Shown: one piece after another, positions 8,183-17,952 of the stretch
How the letters are laid out: every line of letters begins with the position of its first letter
How positions within the stretch are numbered: position 1 is the first letter of the stretch
From: Bacteroidaceae bacterium
GTDB taxonomy: Bacteria > Bacteroidota > Bacteroidia > Bacteroidales > Bacteroidaceae
Direction of reading: 5' to 3'
Length of the DNA stretch: 39,223 nt
NCBI GenBank assembly: GCA_017552435.1
Contig: JAFZPZ010000026.1
Span: forward strand, 1 to 39,223
Made by a program: the position numbers and the translations under genes
Notes under the pieces: generated by a model
What the model was told of the DNA's origin: nothing
What the model saw: only the letters and a program-made list of their open reading frames with translations
Databases searched by the model: none

Positions 8183-8213
8183 CAAAGGTACAACATTTCG
8201 GTGAAAAGTGAAA
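8183..8213 (-). promoter_or_regulatory. Promoter of the GT2 gene, almost touching the ATG
   Basis: Minus-strand TTTC (8213-8210), 19 bases, TACCTTTG (8190-8183). Only four bases separate the box from the ATG at 8178, so the mRNA should be leaderless or nearly so. Confidence 0.65.
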
Positions 8214-8227
8214 ATGAAAAGTGAAAA
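8201..8227. repeat. Heptamer array GTGAAAA
   Basis: GTGAAAA units with spacing 7, 7 and 6 in the divergent GT2/GH127 interval. It overlaps the -33 region of the GT2 promoter. Confidence 0.7.
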
Positions 8228-8273
8228 ATTGCAGTAAAGAGAAATAACTTTCAACTTAGAAGTCTCAACTATC

Positions 8274-8308
8274 ATTTTTAATTTTTGATTTTTGATTTTT
8301 AATTTTAT
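8274..8308. repeat. Heptamer array ATTTTTR upstream of GH127
   Basis: Five 7-base units (ATTTTTA or ATTTTTG, the last ATTTTAT). The array includes the TTTG serving as the likely -33 element of the GH127 promoter. Confidence 0.75.
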
Positions 8309-8324
8309 TTTATTTGTATATTTG
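8291..8324 (+). promoter_or_regulatory. Promoter of the GH127 gene
   Basis: TTTG at 8291-8294, a 22-base spacer, TATATTTG at 8317-8324. The spacer is slightly long. Start near 8330; leader about 25 bases to the ATG at 8356. Confidence 0.6.
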
Positions 8325-8355
8325 CACCAGAAAAACAACAAAAACGAGCAATCAA

Positions 8356-10407
8356 ATGAAGAGATTTATCCTCCTTGCCCTCCTTGCAACGCTTTATGCA
8401 AGTGGCACGAAAGCCCAAAAGGACCAGTCGGGCTATCCCATCACTCCTGTCCCCTTCACAGCTGTAAAAGTCGCCCCCAGCTCTTTCTGGGGACAACGGC
8501 TTCAGGCCAGCCGAGATGTCACAATCCCTTTGGCATTTAGTAAGTGCGAGTCTGAGCACCGTTACGACAATTTCTTGCAGGCTGCCGAGCATATCAAGGA
8601 TTCGTCCAAGACCTTCCAGGTGACAACAGGGTTCCCTTTCGACGATACTGACCCTTATAAGACGCTGGAAGGTGCCGCCTATCTGATGCAGACGCATCCC
8701 AACGCTATTATTAACGGCGAACCAATTGACAAATACTGCGACCGCGTAATAGGCATCATCGCCTCAGCACAAGAGCCGGACGGCTATCTCTATACTGTCA
8801 GGACAATGAACCCGGAAAAGCCCCACAGTTGGTCGGGAGCCAAGCGTTGGGTGGCTGTTGAGGACGGTTCGCACGAGCTGTATAACCTGGGACATCTGTG
8901 CGAGGCAGCTGTGGCACACTACAACGCTACGGGTAAGCGGAACCTGTTGGACATTGCCATCCGTTTTGCGGATTGTGTATGTCGTGAGATAGGTCCCAAA
9001 CCGGGGCAAGCCAATGTGGTGCCCGGACACCAAATAGCCGAGATGGGACTGGCAAAATTGTACATTGCCACAGGCGACCGCAAATATCTGGAACAGGCTA
9101 AATATTTTCTGGATCAGCGAGGAACTGTGAATCCTGCCTGGCAGAACATTGGAGGTGGAGGCTACCGAGATGCTGAGGGCTACGTACACCGCACGAACCA
9201 GTACTCTCAGAGCTACAAGCCTGTGACAGAGCAGGCTGAAGCCGTGGGACATGCCGTCCGGGCCGGATATATGTACGCCGGTATGGCTGATGTGGCTGCT
9301 CTGACTGGTGACACCGCATATTTCAATGCTATAGACCGTATCTGGGGAAATATCGTCGGCAAGAAATACTATCTCACCGGCGGTGTGGGAGCCTGCGGCG
9401 ACGGAGAACGTTTCGGCGACGACTACGAATTGCCCAACCTCACTGCCTATTGCGAAACATGTGCTGCTATTGCACAGGTCTATCTCTTTTACCGCCTCTT
9501 CCTGCTGCACGGTGAGAGCAAATATTATGATGTGCTGGAGCGTACGCTTTACAACGGTGTGATTTCCGGCATCTCCATCGACGGAGGTCGATTCTTCTAT
9601 CCCAATCCACTTGAATCGAATGGCGGATACGAGCGTCAACCTTGGTTCGGATGCGCCTGCTGCCCCTCCAACGCAGCACGCTTCATTCCCTCACTGCCCC
9701 AATACATCTATGCCGTCAAGGATAAATCCCTTTACATCAACCTTTTTGCCAGCAACGAGACTACTGTGTCGGTAAGCGGTAAAGCTGTCAGCCTCAAACA
9801 AGAGACTAACTATCCCTGGGACGGCGATGTGGCCATCACCATACAGAAAGCCCCGGTACCCTTCGCTCTGAAGATTCGCATTCCAGGATGGGTACGCGGC
9901 GAAGTGGTGCCCAGCGACCTATATCGTTTTGACGACGGCAAGCAACTCGGTTATTCCGTCAAGGTGAACGGAGAAAACGTAAATAGTGAGCTACAAAACG
10001 GGTATTTTGTTATTGACCGCAAGTGGAAGAAGGGCGACTGTGTGGAGTTGCACTTCGATATGGAACCGCGTCTGGTTCGTGCCAACGAGAAAGTGGAAGC
10101 CGATCGCGGCAGAGCAGCCATAGAACGCGGCCCGTTGGTCTATTGTGCCGAATGGCCCGATAATACTTGCGATGTACTGAATGTGTTACTCAATCAAAAA
10201 CCACGTATCACGCAGGGAAATAAGAAGATAGCACAGACAGACATTGTTACGCTCACTACCCAGGCCCAATCTTTTTCTTTCGGCGAAGACGGACGTCTGC
10301 AAACAAAAGATGAAACCCTTACCCTCATACCATATTACGCATGGGCACATCGCGGTAAAGGCCATATGGCAATATGGATACCTACTGCGCTAAGTGCGAT
10401 GAAATAA
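8356..10407 (+). CDS. GH127 beta-L-arabinofuranosidase (DUF1680)
   Basis: Secreted or periplasmic enzyme that releases beta-linked L-arabinofuranose from plant glycans such as extensins, pectin or arabinan side chains. Start at 8356 gives signal peptide 'MKRFILLALLATLYASGTKA'; an ATG at 8314 in the same frame would begin upstream of the promoter box. It is an (alpha/alpha)6 barrel protein of 683 residues. The zinc/thiolate centre is visible: Glu367 and Cys369 in 'YCETCAAIA', and Cys435-Cys436 in 'CACCPSNAAR', where by family knowledge the first Cys of the pair is the nucleophile. C-terminal beta domains follow from about 450. It is a single transcription unit, with no SusC/D pair beside it. 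Exact linkage specificity is not readable. Confidence 0.92.
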   Translation: MKRFILLALLATLYASGTKAQKDQSGYPITPVPFTAVKVAPSSFWGQRLQASRDVTIPLAFSKCESEHRYDNFLQAAEHIKDSSKTFQVTTGFPFDDTDPYKTLEGAAYLMQTHPNAIINGEPIDKYCDRVIGIIASAQEPDGYLYTVRTMNPEKPHSWSGAKRWVAVEDGSHELYNLGHLCEAAVAHYNATGKRNLLDIAIRFADCVCREIGPKPGQANVVPGHQIAEMGLAKLYIATGDRKYLEQAKYFLDQRGTVNPAWQNIGGGGYRDAEGYVHRTNQYSQSYKPVTEQAEAVGHAVRAGYMYAGMADVAALTGDTAYFNAIDRIWGNIVGKKYYLTGGVGACGDGERFGDDYELPNLTAYCETCAAIAQVYLFYRLFLLHGESKYYDVLERTLYNGVISGISIDGGRFFYPNPLESNGGYERQPWFGCACCPSNAARFIPSLPQYIYAVKDKSLYINLFASNETTVSVSGKAVSLKQETNYPWDGDVAITIQKAPVPFALKIRIPGWVRGEVVPSDLYRFDDGKQLGYSVKVNGENVNSELQNGYFVIDRKWKKGDCVELHFDMEPRLVRANEKVEADRGRAAIERGPLVYCAEWPDNTCDVLNVLLNQKPRITQGNKKIAQTDIVTLTTQAQSFSFGEDGRLQTKDETLTLIPYYAWAHRGKGHMAIWIPTALSAMK

Positions 10408-10428
10408 TAATGTAATAATCTAATGAGG

Positions 10429-10478
10429 CGGAAATACGCAAAGATATTTGGTATTTCGCTCGCTTATTCGTTTCTTTG
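10429..10478 (+). repeat. Promoter-carrying repeat, shortened copy B
   Basis: GGAAATAC ... GTATTTCGCTCGCTTATTCG followed by TTTCTTTG. It shares the spacer sequence with copies A and C but lacks the long A/T stem and has a mutated -7 box. It is tandem with copy C. Confidence 0.7.
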
Positions 10479-10503
10479 ACCTTGGTCGAAGATGCTCCCG
10501 CTC

Positions 10504-10575
10504 GGAAATAAAAAGAAAAACCTACGTTTTCTTTTTGTATTTCGCTCGCTTATTCGTATCTTTGCAGCGCGAAAT
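10504..10575 (+). repeat. Promoter-carrying hairpin repeat, copy C
   Basis: Long stem AAAAAGAAAA(A)C / GTTTTCTTTTT with a 4-base loop, flanked by GAAATA / TATTTC, then the conserved spacer and TATCTTTG. About 85% like copy A at 698-763 by eye. Confidence 0.8.
10534..10564 (+). promoter_or_regulatory. Promoter of the leu operon
   Basis: TTTG at 10534-10537, 19 bases, TATCTTTG at 10557-10564, carried inside repeat copy C. The leader to leuA is about 60 bases and holds no Leu-rich leader peptide or clear attenuator. Confidence 0.75.
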
Positions 10576-10632
10576 AAAACAAAGGTCTTTTTAGCCCTCA
10601 TTATGGGGGTATGATAACTAGTAATTGATAAT

Positions 10633-12135
10633 ATGAGTGACAAGCTATTTATTTTTGACACAACCCTTCGTGACGGCGAGCAGGTTCCTGGATGTCAGTT
10701 GAATACGGTGGAGAAAATTCAGGTAGCCAAACAGCTTGAGGCCCTTGGCGTAGATGTCATCGAGGCTGGCTTCCCCATTAGCAGCCCTGGTGACTTCAAC
10801 AGCGTGATAGAAATCAGTAAGGCTGTGACGTGGCCCACAATATGTGCGCTGACGCGTGCCGTTCAGAAGGATATTGATGTGGCTGCCGAAGCCTTGCAGT
10901 ATGCTAAGCACAAGCGTATCCATACGGGTATTGGTACCAGTGAGAGCCATATCCGCTACAAGTTCAACTCTACTCCCGAGGAGATTATCGAACGTGCTGT
11001 GGCTGCTGTTAAGTACGCCAAGAAGTACGTCGAGGATGTGGAGTTCTATGCTGAGGATGCCGGCCGTACCGACAATGAGTATCTGGCTCGTGTCATTGAT
11101 GCTGTAACCAAGGCCGGAGCTACGGTATGTAACATTCCAGATACAACAGGCTTCCGTGTCCCCAATGAATATCACGAGAAGATAAAGTACCTCTACGAAC
11201 ATGTCGATGCTTTTGCGGCAGGCAAAAGTATTCTTTCGACGCATTGCCACAACGACCTCGGTATGGCGACTGCCAATACCGTAGCTGGTGTGTTAGCTGG
11301 TGCCCGTCAGGCTGAGGTAACTGTCAATGGTATTGGTGAGCGTGCAGGTAATACCTCTCTGGAGGAGATTGCCATGATCTTCAAGACCCACCCCGACCTG
11401 GGCATAGAGACCAACATCAACACCACCAAGATCTATCCTACCAGTCGTATGGTAAGTTCTTTGATGAATATGCCCGTTCAGCCCAACAAGGCCATTGTGG
11501 GTAAGAACGCCTTTGCGCACAGCTCCGGCATCCATCAGGACGGTGTGCTGAAGAACGCCTCTACCTATGAGATTATGGACCCCAAGGATGTGGGTATCGA
11601 TGATAACGCTATTGTATTGACAGCTCGTAGCGGACGTGCAGCCCTGAAGCACCGTCTCAGTGTGAACGGTGTGGAGATTGACGGTGAGCGTCTGGATAAG
11701 GTTTATCAGGACTTCCTGGTTCTTGCCGACAAGAAGAAGGAGGTTACCGACGACGATATCCTGGTATTGGCAGGTGCCGACAGAAGCGCTTCGCATAATG
11801 TCAAGCTCGATTACCTCCAGGTAACAACAGGTAAGGGTGTTCGTAGCGTTGCCAGTATCGGCCTCATCATTGCCAACGAGAAGTTCGAGAGCGCAGCTTC
11901 CGGTAATGGTCCCGTTGATGCTGCCATCAAGGCGCTTAAGACTATCATCAAGCGCCAGATGACGCTGAAGGAGTTTACTATCCAAGCTATCAGCAAGGGA
12001 TCTGACGATGTGGGTAAGGTTCACATGCAGGTTGAGTATGATGGCCATCTCTATTATGGCTTCGGTGCCAACACCGACATTGTTACCGCCAGTGTAGAGG
12101 CATATATCGATTGTATAAATAAGTTTAAGTCTTAA
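10633..12135 (+). CDS. leuA: 2-isopropylmalate synthase
   Basis: First committed enzyme of leucine synthesis: condenses acetyl-CoA with 2-oxoisovalerate. The HMGL-like TIM barrel (about 5-270) starts with '[17 protein letters not shown]' and carries metal ligands in '[19 protein letters not shown]' and '[15 protein letters not shown]'. '[15 protein letters not shown]' marks the linker subdomain. The C-terminal leucine-binding regulatory domain is at about 385-500, so feedback inhibition by leucine is expected. 500 residues is normal. It is first in the leu operon, 28 bases before leuC. Codon choice (many GGT and CGT) points to high expression compared with neighbouring operons. Confidence 0.96.
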   Translation: MSDKLFIFDTTLRDGEQVPGCQLNTVEKIQVAKQLEALGVDVIEAGFPISSPGDFNSVIEISKAVTWPTICALTRAVQKDIDVAAEALQYAKHKRIHTGIGTSESHIRYKFNSTPEEIIERAVAAVKYAKKYVEDVEFYAEDAGRTDNEYLARVIDAVTKAGATVCNIPDTTGFRVPNEYHEKIKYLYEHVDAFAAGKSILSTHCHNDLGMATANTVAGVLAGARQAEVTVNGIGERAGNTSLEEIAMIFKTHPDLGIETNINTTKIYPTSRMVSSLMNMPVQPNKAIVGKNAFAHSSGIHQDGVLKNASTYEIMDPKDVGIDDNAIVLTARSGRAALKHRLSVNGVEIDGERLDKVYQDFLVLADKKKEVTDDDILVLAGADRSASHNVKLDYLQVTTGKGVRSVASIGLIIANEKFESAASGNGPVDAAIKALKTIIKRQMTLKEFTIQAISKGSDDVGKVHMQVEYDGHLYYGFGANTDIVTASVEAYIDCINKFKS

Positions 12136-12163
12136 TTCAAAAATTATAAATTCAAAATATAGA

Positions 12164-13552
12164 ATGAGGACTCTCTTTGATAAGATTTGGGACGCTCACG
12201 TTGTGCAGAACGTTGAGGACGGCCCAACACAACTTTACATAGACCGCCTTTATGCGCATGAAGTAACCAGTCCACAGGCATTTGATACATTGAGGGACAA
12301 GAAAATTAAGGTTTTCCGTCCCGACCACGTATACGCTATGCCCGACCATAACACACCCAGCGACCAGCAGGACCATATTGACGACCCTGTAGGACGTAAT
12401 CAGGTGGAGACGTTGGCCAAGAACTGTGCAGAGTTTGGTATTACCCATTTTGCTATGGGAACCAAGGACAATGGTATCATCCATGTGGTTGGTCCTGAGA
12501 AGGCACTCTCTCTGCCTGGTATGACCATAGTCTGTGGCGACTCGCACACCAGTACACACGGTGCCGTTGGCGCCATTGCCATGGGTATCGGTACCAGCGA
12601 GGTAGCTCAGGTGCTGGCTTCGCAGTGTATCCTGCAGAGCAAGCCCAAGACCATGCGTATTAATATAGAAGGTACGCTGCAGCCTGGTGTTACCGCCAAG
12701 GATGTAGCCCTTTATATCATGGCTCAGATGACCACCAGTGGTGCTACCGGCTATGCTGTTGAGTATGCAGGCAGTACCATCCGTAATATGAGTATGGAGG
12801 GTCGTCTTACCCTGTCTAACCTTTCCATCGAGATGGGTTCACGTGCCGGTCTTATTGCTCCCGATGAGACGACCTTCGCTTACCTGAAGTGTCGTGAGTA
12901 TGCACCCAAGGGTGAGGCTTGGGACAAGGCTGTTGAGGAGTGGAAGAAGCTGAAGAGCGATGATGATGCAGTCTTCGATAAGGAAGTCACCTACCATGCC
13001 GAGGATATCAAACCCCGTATCACCTACGGAACAAACCCCGGTGCAGGTATTGCCATAGACGAGTGTATTCCTACATTGGAGAGCATCCCCGAGGCTGAGC
13101 GTCCTCAGTTCCAGGCTATGCTGGATTATATGCAGTTCCAGCCCGGTCAGAAGTTGGAGGGTACTCCCGTTGACTATTGTTTCCTGGGTGCTTGCACCAA
13201 TGGCCGTATCGAGGATTTCCGTGCTTTTGCCTCTGTGGTAAAGGGTAAGAAGAAAGCTGATAGTGTAGTAGCTTGGTTGGTTCCCGGTAGTTGGTTGGTT
13301 CGTCAGCAGATTATTGACGAGGGCATTGATAAGATATTGGAAGAGGCAGGCTTCGAGTTGCGTCTCCCCAGTTGCTCCAGTTGCTTGGCTATGAACCCCG
13401 ATAAGGTTCCTGCCGGTAAGCTTAGCATTAGTACCAGCAACCGTAACTTCGTAGGTCGTCAGGGTCCTGGTGCCCGGACTGTTTTGGCCAGCCCCCTTGT
13501 AGTGGCTGCAAGTGCTATTACTGGTGTGATAACGGATCCCCGCTCTCTTTAA
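12164..13552 (+). CDS. leuC: 3-isopropylmalate dehydratase, large subunit
   Basis: Aconitase-family large subunit; with LeuD it isomerises 2- to 3-isopropylmalate and can act on citramalate in isoleucine synthesis. The three [4Fe-4S] ligands are in place: Cys344 in '[11 protein letters not shown]', and Cys404 and Cys407 in '[14 protein letters not shown]'. '[16 protein letters not shown]' and '[12 protein letters not shown]' are family signatures. 462 residues is typical of the two-subunit bacterial type. ATG at 12164 is shortly after leuA. The gap to leuD is filled with two heptamer arrays. Confidence 0.96.
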   Translation: MRTLFDKIWDAHVVQNVEDGPTQLYIDRLYAHEVTSPQAFDTLRDKKIKVFRPDHVYAMPDHNTPSDQQDHIDDPVGRNQVETLAKNCAEFGITHFAMGTKDNGIIHVVGPEKALSLPGMTIVCGDSHTSTHGAVGAIAMGIGTSEVAQVLASQCILQSKPKTMRINIEGTLQPGVTAKDVALYIMAQMTTSGATGYAVEYAGSTIRNMSMEGRLTLSNLSIEMGSRAGLIAPDETTFAYLKCREYAPKGEAWDKAVEEWKKLKSDDDAVFDKEVTYHAEDIKPRITYGTNPGAGIAIDECIPTLESIPEAERPQFQAMLDYMQFQPGQKLEGTPVDYCFLGACTNGRIEDFRAFASVVKGKKKADSVVAWLVPGSWLVRQQIIDEGIDKILEEAGFELRLPSCSSCLAMNPDKVPAGKLSISTSNRNFVGRQGPGARTVLASPLVVAASAITGVITDPRSL

Positions 13553-13582
13553 GTGAAGAGTGAAGAATGAAGAGTGAAGAAT
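13552..13582. repeat. Heptamer array between leuC and leuD
   Basis: Four full 7-base units (AGTGAAG/AATGAAG) plus a partial one, identical over 31 bases to 4664-4694 in bglX. It begins right at the leuC stop. Confidence 0.85.
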
Positions 13583-13591
13583 CAAATAATG

Positions 13592-13619
13592 TTCAATGCT
13601 CAATGTTCAATGTTCAATG
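13592..13619 (+). repeat. Heptamer array supplying four ATGs at the leuD start
   Basis: Four units TTCAATG/CTCAATG. ATGs fall at 13596, 13603, 13610 and 13617, cycling through all three frames. Only the first and last are in frame with leuD. Confidence 0.85.
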
Positions 13620-14231
13620 AAAGAAAAATTCGACGTTATACAGTCAACTTGTATTCCCATCGAGATTGACAACAACAATACAGATAATATTATTCCTGCA
13701 CGTTATCTGGCTTTCACCACCCGTGATCCTAAGTTCTATGGTGATGCCTTTATGCACGACCTCCGCTATGACTCTAACAACCAGCCCGTAGCAGACTTTG
13801 TAATGAACAGGCCCGAGTTCTCAGAGGCCCCCCACAAGGGAGTGCACGAGATTATCGTTGGCGGTCAGAACTGGGGCTCAGGTTCCAGTCGCGAGCATGC
13901 TGCCTGGGCTATTGCCGGCTATGGTGTCCGTGTTGTTATCAGCAATAGCTTTGCCGATATCCATCGCAACAACCTGTTGAACTGTTTTGTACTGCCTGTT
14001 ATTGTCAGCCGTGAGTTCCAACTGGAACTATTCCGTAGTATTGCCGAGGATAGCAATACCCTAGTTACGGTGGATCTTCCCAACCAAACGGTTAAGAACG
14101 AGAAGACCGGCAGTGTGGAGCACTTCGAGATTAATGCTTACAAGAAGTATTGTCTCCTAAACGCATATGATGATATTGACTTCCTCTTGGCCAATAAGGA
14201 TAAGATAGAAGCATGGGAACATCATACATAG
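13617..14231 (+). CDS. leuD: 3-isopropylmalate dehydratase, small subunit
   Basis: Swivelling-domain partner of LeuC. Signature 'GGQNWGSGSSREHAAWAI' and 'VISNSFADIHRNNLLN' are present. I take the start as 13617 ('MKEKFDVIQSTCIPI'), giving 204 residues; the in-frame ATG at 13596 would add seven residues encoded only by the heptamer repeat. Its 3' end overlaps the next gene by 19 bases, so those two are probably translationally coupled. The family assignment is firm; the start is the only uncertain point because repeated ATGs compete. Confidence 0.94.
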   Translation: MKEKFDVIQSTCIPIEIDNNNTDNIIPARYLAFTTRDPKFYGDAFMHDLRYDSNNQPVADFVMNRPEFSEAPHKGVHEIIVGGQNWGSGSSREHAAWAIAGYGVRVVISNSFADIHRNNLLNCFVLPVIVSREFQLELFRSIAEDSNTLVTVDLPNQTVKNEKTGSVEHFEINAYKKYCLLNAYDDIDFLLANKDKIEAWEHHT

Positions 14232-15748
14232 AGATAATGGACACCACGCTACGCGATGGTGAGCAGACCAGTGGAGTGAGTTTTGTTCCCCACGAGAAGC
14301 TGCTCATTGTGCGTATGCTGCTACAGGAACTCTGCGTTGACAGGGTTGAGGTGGCAAGCGCCCGTGTGAGCGAGGGTGAGAAGGATGCAGTAACCATGAT
14401 ATGCCGATGGGCCCGTCAGGCTGGTCGGTTAGAGCAGATAGAGGTGTTGGGCTTCATAGACGGCCATACCTCTGTTGATTGGGTAAAGAATGTTGGATGT
14501 AAGAACATCAACCTTCTTTGCAAAGGTTCAGAGCGCCATTGCAAGTATCAGTTGCAGAAGACCCTTGCAGAGCATGTGGAAGATATCCGCCAAAGCATCC
14601 AGTATGCCCATGAGCAGGGAATCAATGTGAATCTGTATCTTGAGGACTGGTCCAATGGTATGAAGGACAATCCCCAGTACGTTTTTGATTTTGTGGATGC
14701 ACTCCGTACGGCAGGCGTGAAGCGTTTTATGCTGCCTGATACGTTAGGAATCCTGAATCCCTTCCTTACAGCTCAGTACGTCTCGCAGATGGTGGAACGT
14801 TACCCCGAACTGCACTTCGACTTCCATGCGCATAATGACTACGATATGGCTGCCGGCAATGTCCTGGCTTCTGTAAAGAGCGGTTGTAGGGGTATCCATA
14901 CATCAGTCAATGGACTGGGTGAGCGTGCCGGTAATGCACCGCTCTCCAGTGTGCAGGCAATCCTGAAGGATCATTTCCATGGCAGCACTGGCTTGGTAGA
15001 GGAGAACCTGAACAAGGCCAGCCGAATGGTGGAGAGTATCTCTGGTATTGCCGTTCCTCCCAACAAGCCTATCATTGGCGAGAGTGTGTTTACGCAGGTG
15101 GCCGGAGTGCATGCCGATGGCGACAAGAAACACAGCCTTTATTGCAACGATTTGATTCCCGAGCGTTTCGGCCGTAAGCGCGAATATGCCTTGGGTAAGA
15201 ATTCCGGCAAGGCCAATATCCTGAAAAACCTTGAGGAGCTCGGCCTTGAGCTCACACCCGAACAGACACGCCGTGTTACTGACCGTATCATAGAGTTGGG
15301 CGATAAGAAACAGCTTGTTACCCAGGAAGACCTTCCTTATATAGTCAGCGATGTGCTGAAGCATACGGCTCCGGATGACAAGGTGAAGCTGAAGAGCTAT
15401 ATGGTATCAACAGCATACGGCTTGAAACCTATGGCTAGTGTGAAACTGGAGGTCTGCGGCGAGGTCTACGAGGAATCCGCTATGGGAGATGGTATGTACG
15501 ATGCCTTTGTACGTGCCTGCCGTCATATTTATCGCGATAGACTGAACCGCGAGTTCCCCTGGCTCGACAACTATCAGGTAAGTATTCCCCCTGGCGGACG
15601 TACAGACGCTTTGGTGCAGACCACCATCACATGGGTTTGGAACGACAAGACCTTCCGTACACGTGCACTTGATCCCGACCAGACAGAGGCCGCCATCAAG
15701 GCAACTATCAAGATGTTAAATATAATAGAACAAGAATATGAAGCTTAA
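14213..15748 (+). CDS. Second 2-isopropylmalate synthase-like enzyme, possibly citramalate synthase
   Basis: A DRE-TIM acyltransferase of the IPMS/citramalate/homocitrate synthase family, 511 residues. N-terminal '[19 protein letters not shown]', metal region '[19 protein letters not shown]' and '[14 protein letters not shown]', linker '[13 protein letters not shown]', and a C-terminal regulatory domain (about 395-511) with '[18 protein letters not shown]' and '[12 protein letters not shown]'. It is clearly different from LeuA in the same operon. Sitting between leuD and leuB it could make citramalate from pyruvate and acetyl-CoA, which LeuCD and LeuB would turn into 2-oxobutyrate for isoleucine. 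This is inference; a second IPMS is the main alternative. Overlaps leuD by 19 bases and leuB by 11. Confidence 0.85.
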   Translation: MGTSYIEIMDTTLRDGEQTSGVSFVPHEKLLIVRMLLQELCVDRVEVASARVSEGEKDAVTMICRWARQAGRLEQIEVLGFIDGHTSVDWVKNVGCKNINLLCKGSERHCKYQLQKTLAEHVEDIRQSIQYAHEQGINVNLYLEDWSNGMKDNPQYVFDFVDALRTAGVKRFMLPDTLGILNPFLTAQYVSQMVERYPELHFDFHAHNDYDMAAGNVLASVKSGCRGIHTSVNGLGERAGNAPLSSVQAILKDHFHGSTGLVEENLNKASRMVESISGIAVPPNKPIIGESVFTQVAGVHADGDKKHSLYCNDLIPERFGRKREYALGKNSGKANILKNLEELGLELTPEQTRRVTDRIIELGDKKQLVTQEDLPYIVSDVLKHTAPDDKVKLKSYMVSTAYGLKPMASVKLEVCGEVYEESAMGDGMYDAFVRACRHIYRDRLNREFPWLDNYQVSIPPGGRTDALVQTTITWVWNDKTFRTRALDPDQTEAAIKATIKMLNIIEQEYEA

Positions 15749-16805
15749 GATTGCAGTTTTGGCCGGTGATGGTATCGGACCAGAGATTATGGAACAGGGT
15801 GTGGCCGTAACAAGTGCGATAGCCCAGAAGTTTGGACACGAGGTTTCTTACAAGGAGGCCCTTTGTGGTGCTCATGCTATTGACGAGGTTGGCGACCCCT
15901 TCCCCGAAGAGACTTTCCAGACCTGTATGGATGCTGATGCTGTGCTCTTTGCCAGCGTTGGCGACCCCAAGTTCGATAATAACCCAACTGCCAAGGTGCG
16001 CCCCGAGCAGGGTCTTTTGGCTATGCGTAAGAAACTGGGTCTGTTTGCCAATATCCGTCCCGTTGAGACCTTCGACTGCCTGGTGCACAAGTCTCCCCTG
16101 AAGGACGAACTGGTACGTGGTGCCGACTTCATCTGCATCCGTGAGTTGACCGGTGGTATGTACTTTGGTGAGAAGAAGGAGGGTACAGAAGAGGCTTACG
16201 ACACCAACTTCTATAGCCGTCCCGAGGTAGAGCGCATCCTGCGTGTTGCTTACCAGTATGCCCGTCAGCGTCGCAAGCACTTGACCGTTGTTGACAAGGC
16301 TAATGTTCTGGCCAGCAGCCGTCTGTGGCGTAAGGTGGCTCAGGAGATGATGGGTGAATACCCTGATGTTGAGACCGACTTCATGTACGTTGACAATGCT
16401 GCCATGCGTATGATTCAGGACCCCAAGTTCTTCGACGTTATGGTAACCGAGAATACCTTCGGTGACATCCTTACCGACGAGGGTTCTTGCATCACCGGTT
16501 CTATGGGCTTGCTGCCCAGCGCCTCTACAGGCGAGCATACTCCTGTCTTCGAGCCTATTCATGGTTCATGGCCTCAGGGTAAGGGCTTGAATATTGCCAA
16601 CCCCTTGGCTCAGATTCTGAGTGTTGCTATGCTGTATGAGTATTTCAATCTGAAGGCTGAAGGCGCTCTTATCCGCGAGGCTGTTAACGCTTCTCTGGAT
16701 CAGAACGTCCGTACACCCGAGATTCAGGTCGAGGGCGGTGCCAAGTATGGAACGAAGGAAGTAGGAGCGTGGATAGTGAACTACATTCAGACTAAGAAAA
16801 TGTGA
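15738..16805 (+). CDS. leuB: 3-isopropylmalate dehydrogenase
   Basis: NAD-dependent oxidative decarboxylase giving 2-oxoisocaproate, third step of leucine synthesis. It begins '[18 protein letters not shown]', has the substrate/metal motif '[15 protein letters not shown]' and the catalytic region '[16 protein letters not shown]', and ends with a normal C-terminus at 355 residues. '[13 protein letters not shown]' is the family loop carrying the catalytic Tyr. It overlaps the upstream synthase by 11 bases. Only 10 bases separate its stop from the porin gene. Confidence 0.96.
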   Translation: MKLKIAVLAGDGIGPEIMEQGVAVTSAIAQKFGHEVSYKEALCGAHAIDEVGDPFPEETFQTCMDADAVLFASVGDPKFDNNPTAKVRPEQGLLAMRKKLGLFANIRPVETFDCLVHKSPLKDELVRGADFICIRELTGGMYFGEKKEGTEEAYDTNFYSRPEVERILRVAYQYARQRRKHLTVVDKANVLASSRLWRKVAQEMMGEYPDVETDFMYVDNAAMRMIQDPKFFDVMVTENTFGDILTDEGSCITGSMGLLPSASTGEHTPVFEPIHGSWPQGKGLNIANPLAQILSVAMLYEYFNLKAEGALIREAVNASLDQNVRTPEIQVEGGAKYGTKEVGAWIVNYIQTKKM

Positions 16806-16815
16806 TAATAGGGAA

Positions 16816-17952
16816 ATGAAGAAAAGCATTTATTCTTTTATTCTCTTAATTTCCGCATTTCTGGCTGCTATGCCAATCAAGGCAATTGAGGACGAATATC
16901 AGGAGGGATTCCTGACCTCCTACTTGAATCGTGGCATAGAGAAAACTATGACGCGGGATAGCAGTAGCGATACCCTGCGATATGGCCGCCATGTCACGGG
17001 ATACGTAAGCCCACCCCGGTTCGGCGGATATATTGTGGGCAAGTACAGCTATTCCACTCAGGACGATGCAGACATGAATAGCTTCGAATGCCGCTTTGTC
17101 AGGGTTTATGTTTCGGGCACAGTGCTTCGTGACTTCAGATACCGCATTCAGCTGGAGTTGAAGAACACGCCTTCGATGCGCGACTATACTTTGGAATGGA
17201 TACGTTTCAAGGAGTTCCAGGTCAAGGTAGGACAATTCAAACGTTGTTTCTCCTATGAAAATCCAATGAATCCGTGGGATGTGGGTCTCGGCAATTATTC
17301 GCAATTGGCACAGAGAATGACTGCCCTGGGTGCTGAGGATTGTAGCGGAGAAACGGCCCAGAACGGTCGCGATCTGGGATTGCAGTTCCAGGGTGACCTC
17401 TTTCCGACAGGCAGGGACCGCCATCGGCTGATTCGTTATCAGGCTGCCGTCTACAATGGAAACGGACAAAACAAGAAGGACAACAACAAGCAAAAGGACT
17501 GGATGGGTAACATTCAGGTGCAACCCGTCAAGGACCTCTACATTGGGCTCTTCGGCTGGACAGGTACTTATACAGGTGCAAATGGCGTGAGTGCAAGGCG
17601 CAACAGGTGGGCCTTGGGCAGCATTTACGAGCATGATGACTGGAGCTTCCGTGCTGAGTATGCGCATCATACAGGCAGCAACGTGAACGACCCGGATCTT
17701 CCGAACAAGGCCGATGCCTGGTATGTTCTGGCTGGCGTGCCTGTTACGTCTTGGCTGAAGATTTATGGGCGCTATGATGTTTATCGCGAAGATGCCACCT
17801 GGGGAACGATGAAGAGCATTTATAGCATCTGCCCGGATTTCCAATTGCATCGCAATTTAATGTTCCAGTTACAATATAACTATGTCAACGACCGTACAGC
17901 CGTCGACAGAAACTATCATGAGCTATGGGCACAAGCGTGGGTAAGATTCTGA
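16816..17952 (+). CDS. Outer-membrane porin, phosphate-selective O/P type
   Basis: Beta-barrel outer-membrane protein of 378 residues with signal peptide 1-23 ('MKKSIYSFILLISAFLAAMPIKA'). Amphipathic strands ending in aromatic residues run through the whole protein ('GGYIVGKYSYST', 'FRYRIQLELKN', 'WSFRAEYAHHTG'), and the last residue is Phe ('ELWAQAWVRF'), the usual barrel-assembly signal. The passage 'QVKVGQFKRCFSYENPMNP' is typical of OprO/OprP-like Bacteroidetes porins, for which the substrate is generally unknown. It starts 10 bases after leuB with no visible promoter, and its end overlaps the next gene by 28 bases, so it is probably read from the leu transcript. Confidence 0.85.
   Translation: MKKSIYSFILLISAFLAAMPIKAIEDEYQEGFLTSYLNRGIEKTMTRDSSSDTLRYGRHVTGYVSPPRFGGYIVGKYSYSTQDDADMNSFECRFVRVYVSGTVLRDFRYRIQLELKNTPSMRDYTLEWIRFKEFQVKVGQFKRCFSYENPMNPWDVGLGNYSQLAQRMTALGAEDCSGETAQNGRDLGLQFQGDLFPTGRDRHRLIRYQAAVYNGNGQNKKDNNKQKDWMGNIQVQPVKDLYIGLFGWTGTYTGANGVSARRNRWALGSIYEHDDWSFRAEYAHHTGSNVNDPDLPNKADAWYVLAGVPVTSWLKIYGRYDVYREDATWGTMKSIYSICPDFQLHRNLMFQLQYNYVNDRTAVDRNYHELWAQAWVRF

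Noticed and set aside
10565-10632. Leucine attenuator or leader peptide
   Set aside because: The only short frame (ATG GGG GTA TGA) has no leucine codons, and the small CCC/GGG hairpin lacks a U-run.
10645-11250. Minus-strand open frame opposite leuA
   Set aside because: Shadow of a highly biased gene; no promoter, no recognisable domain.
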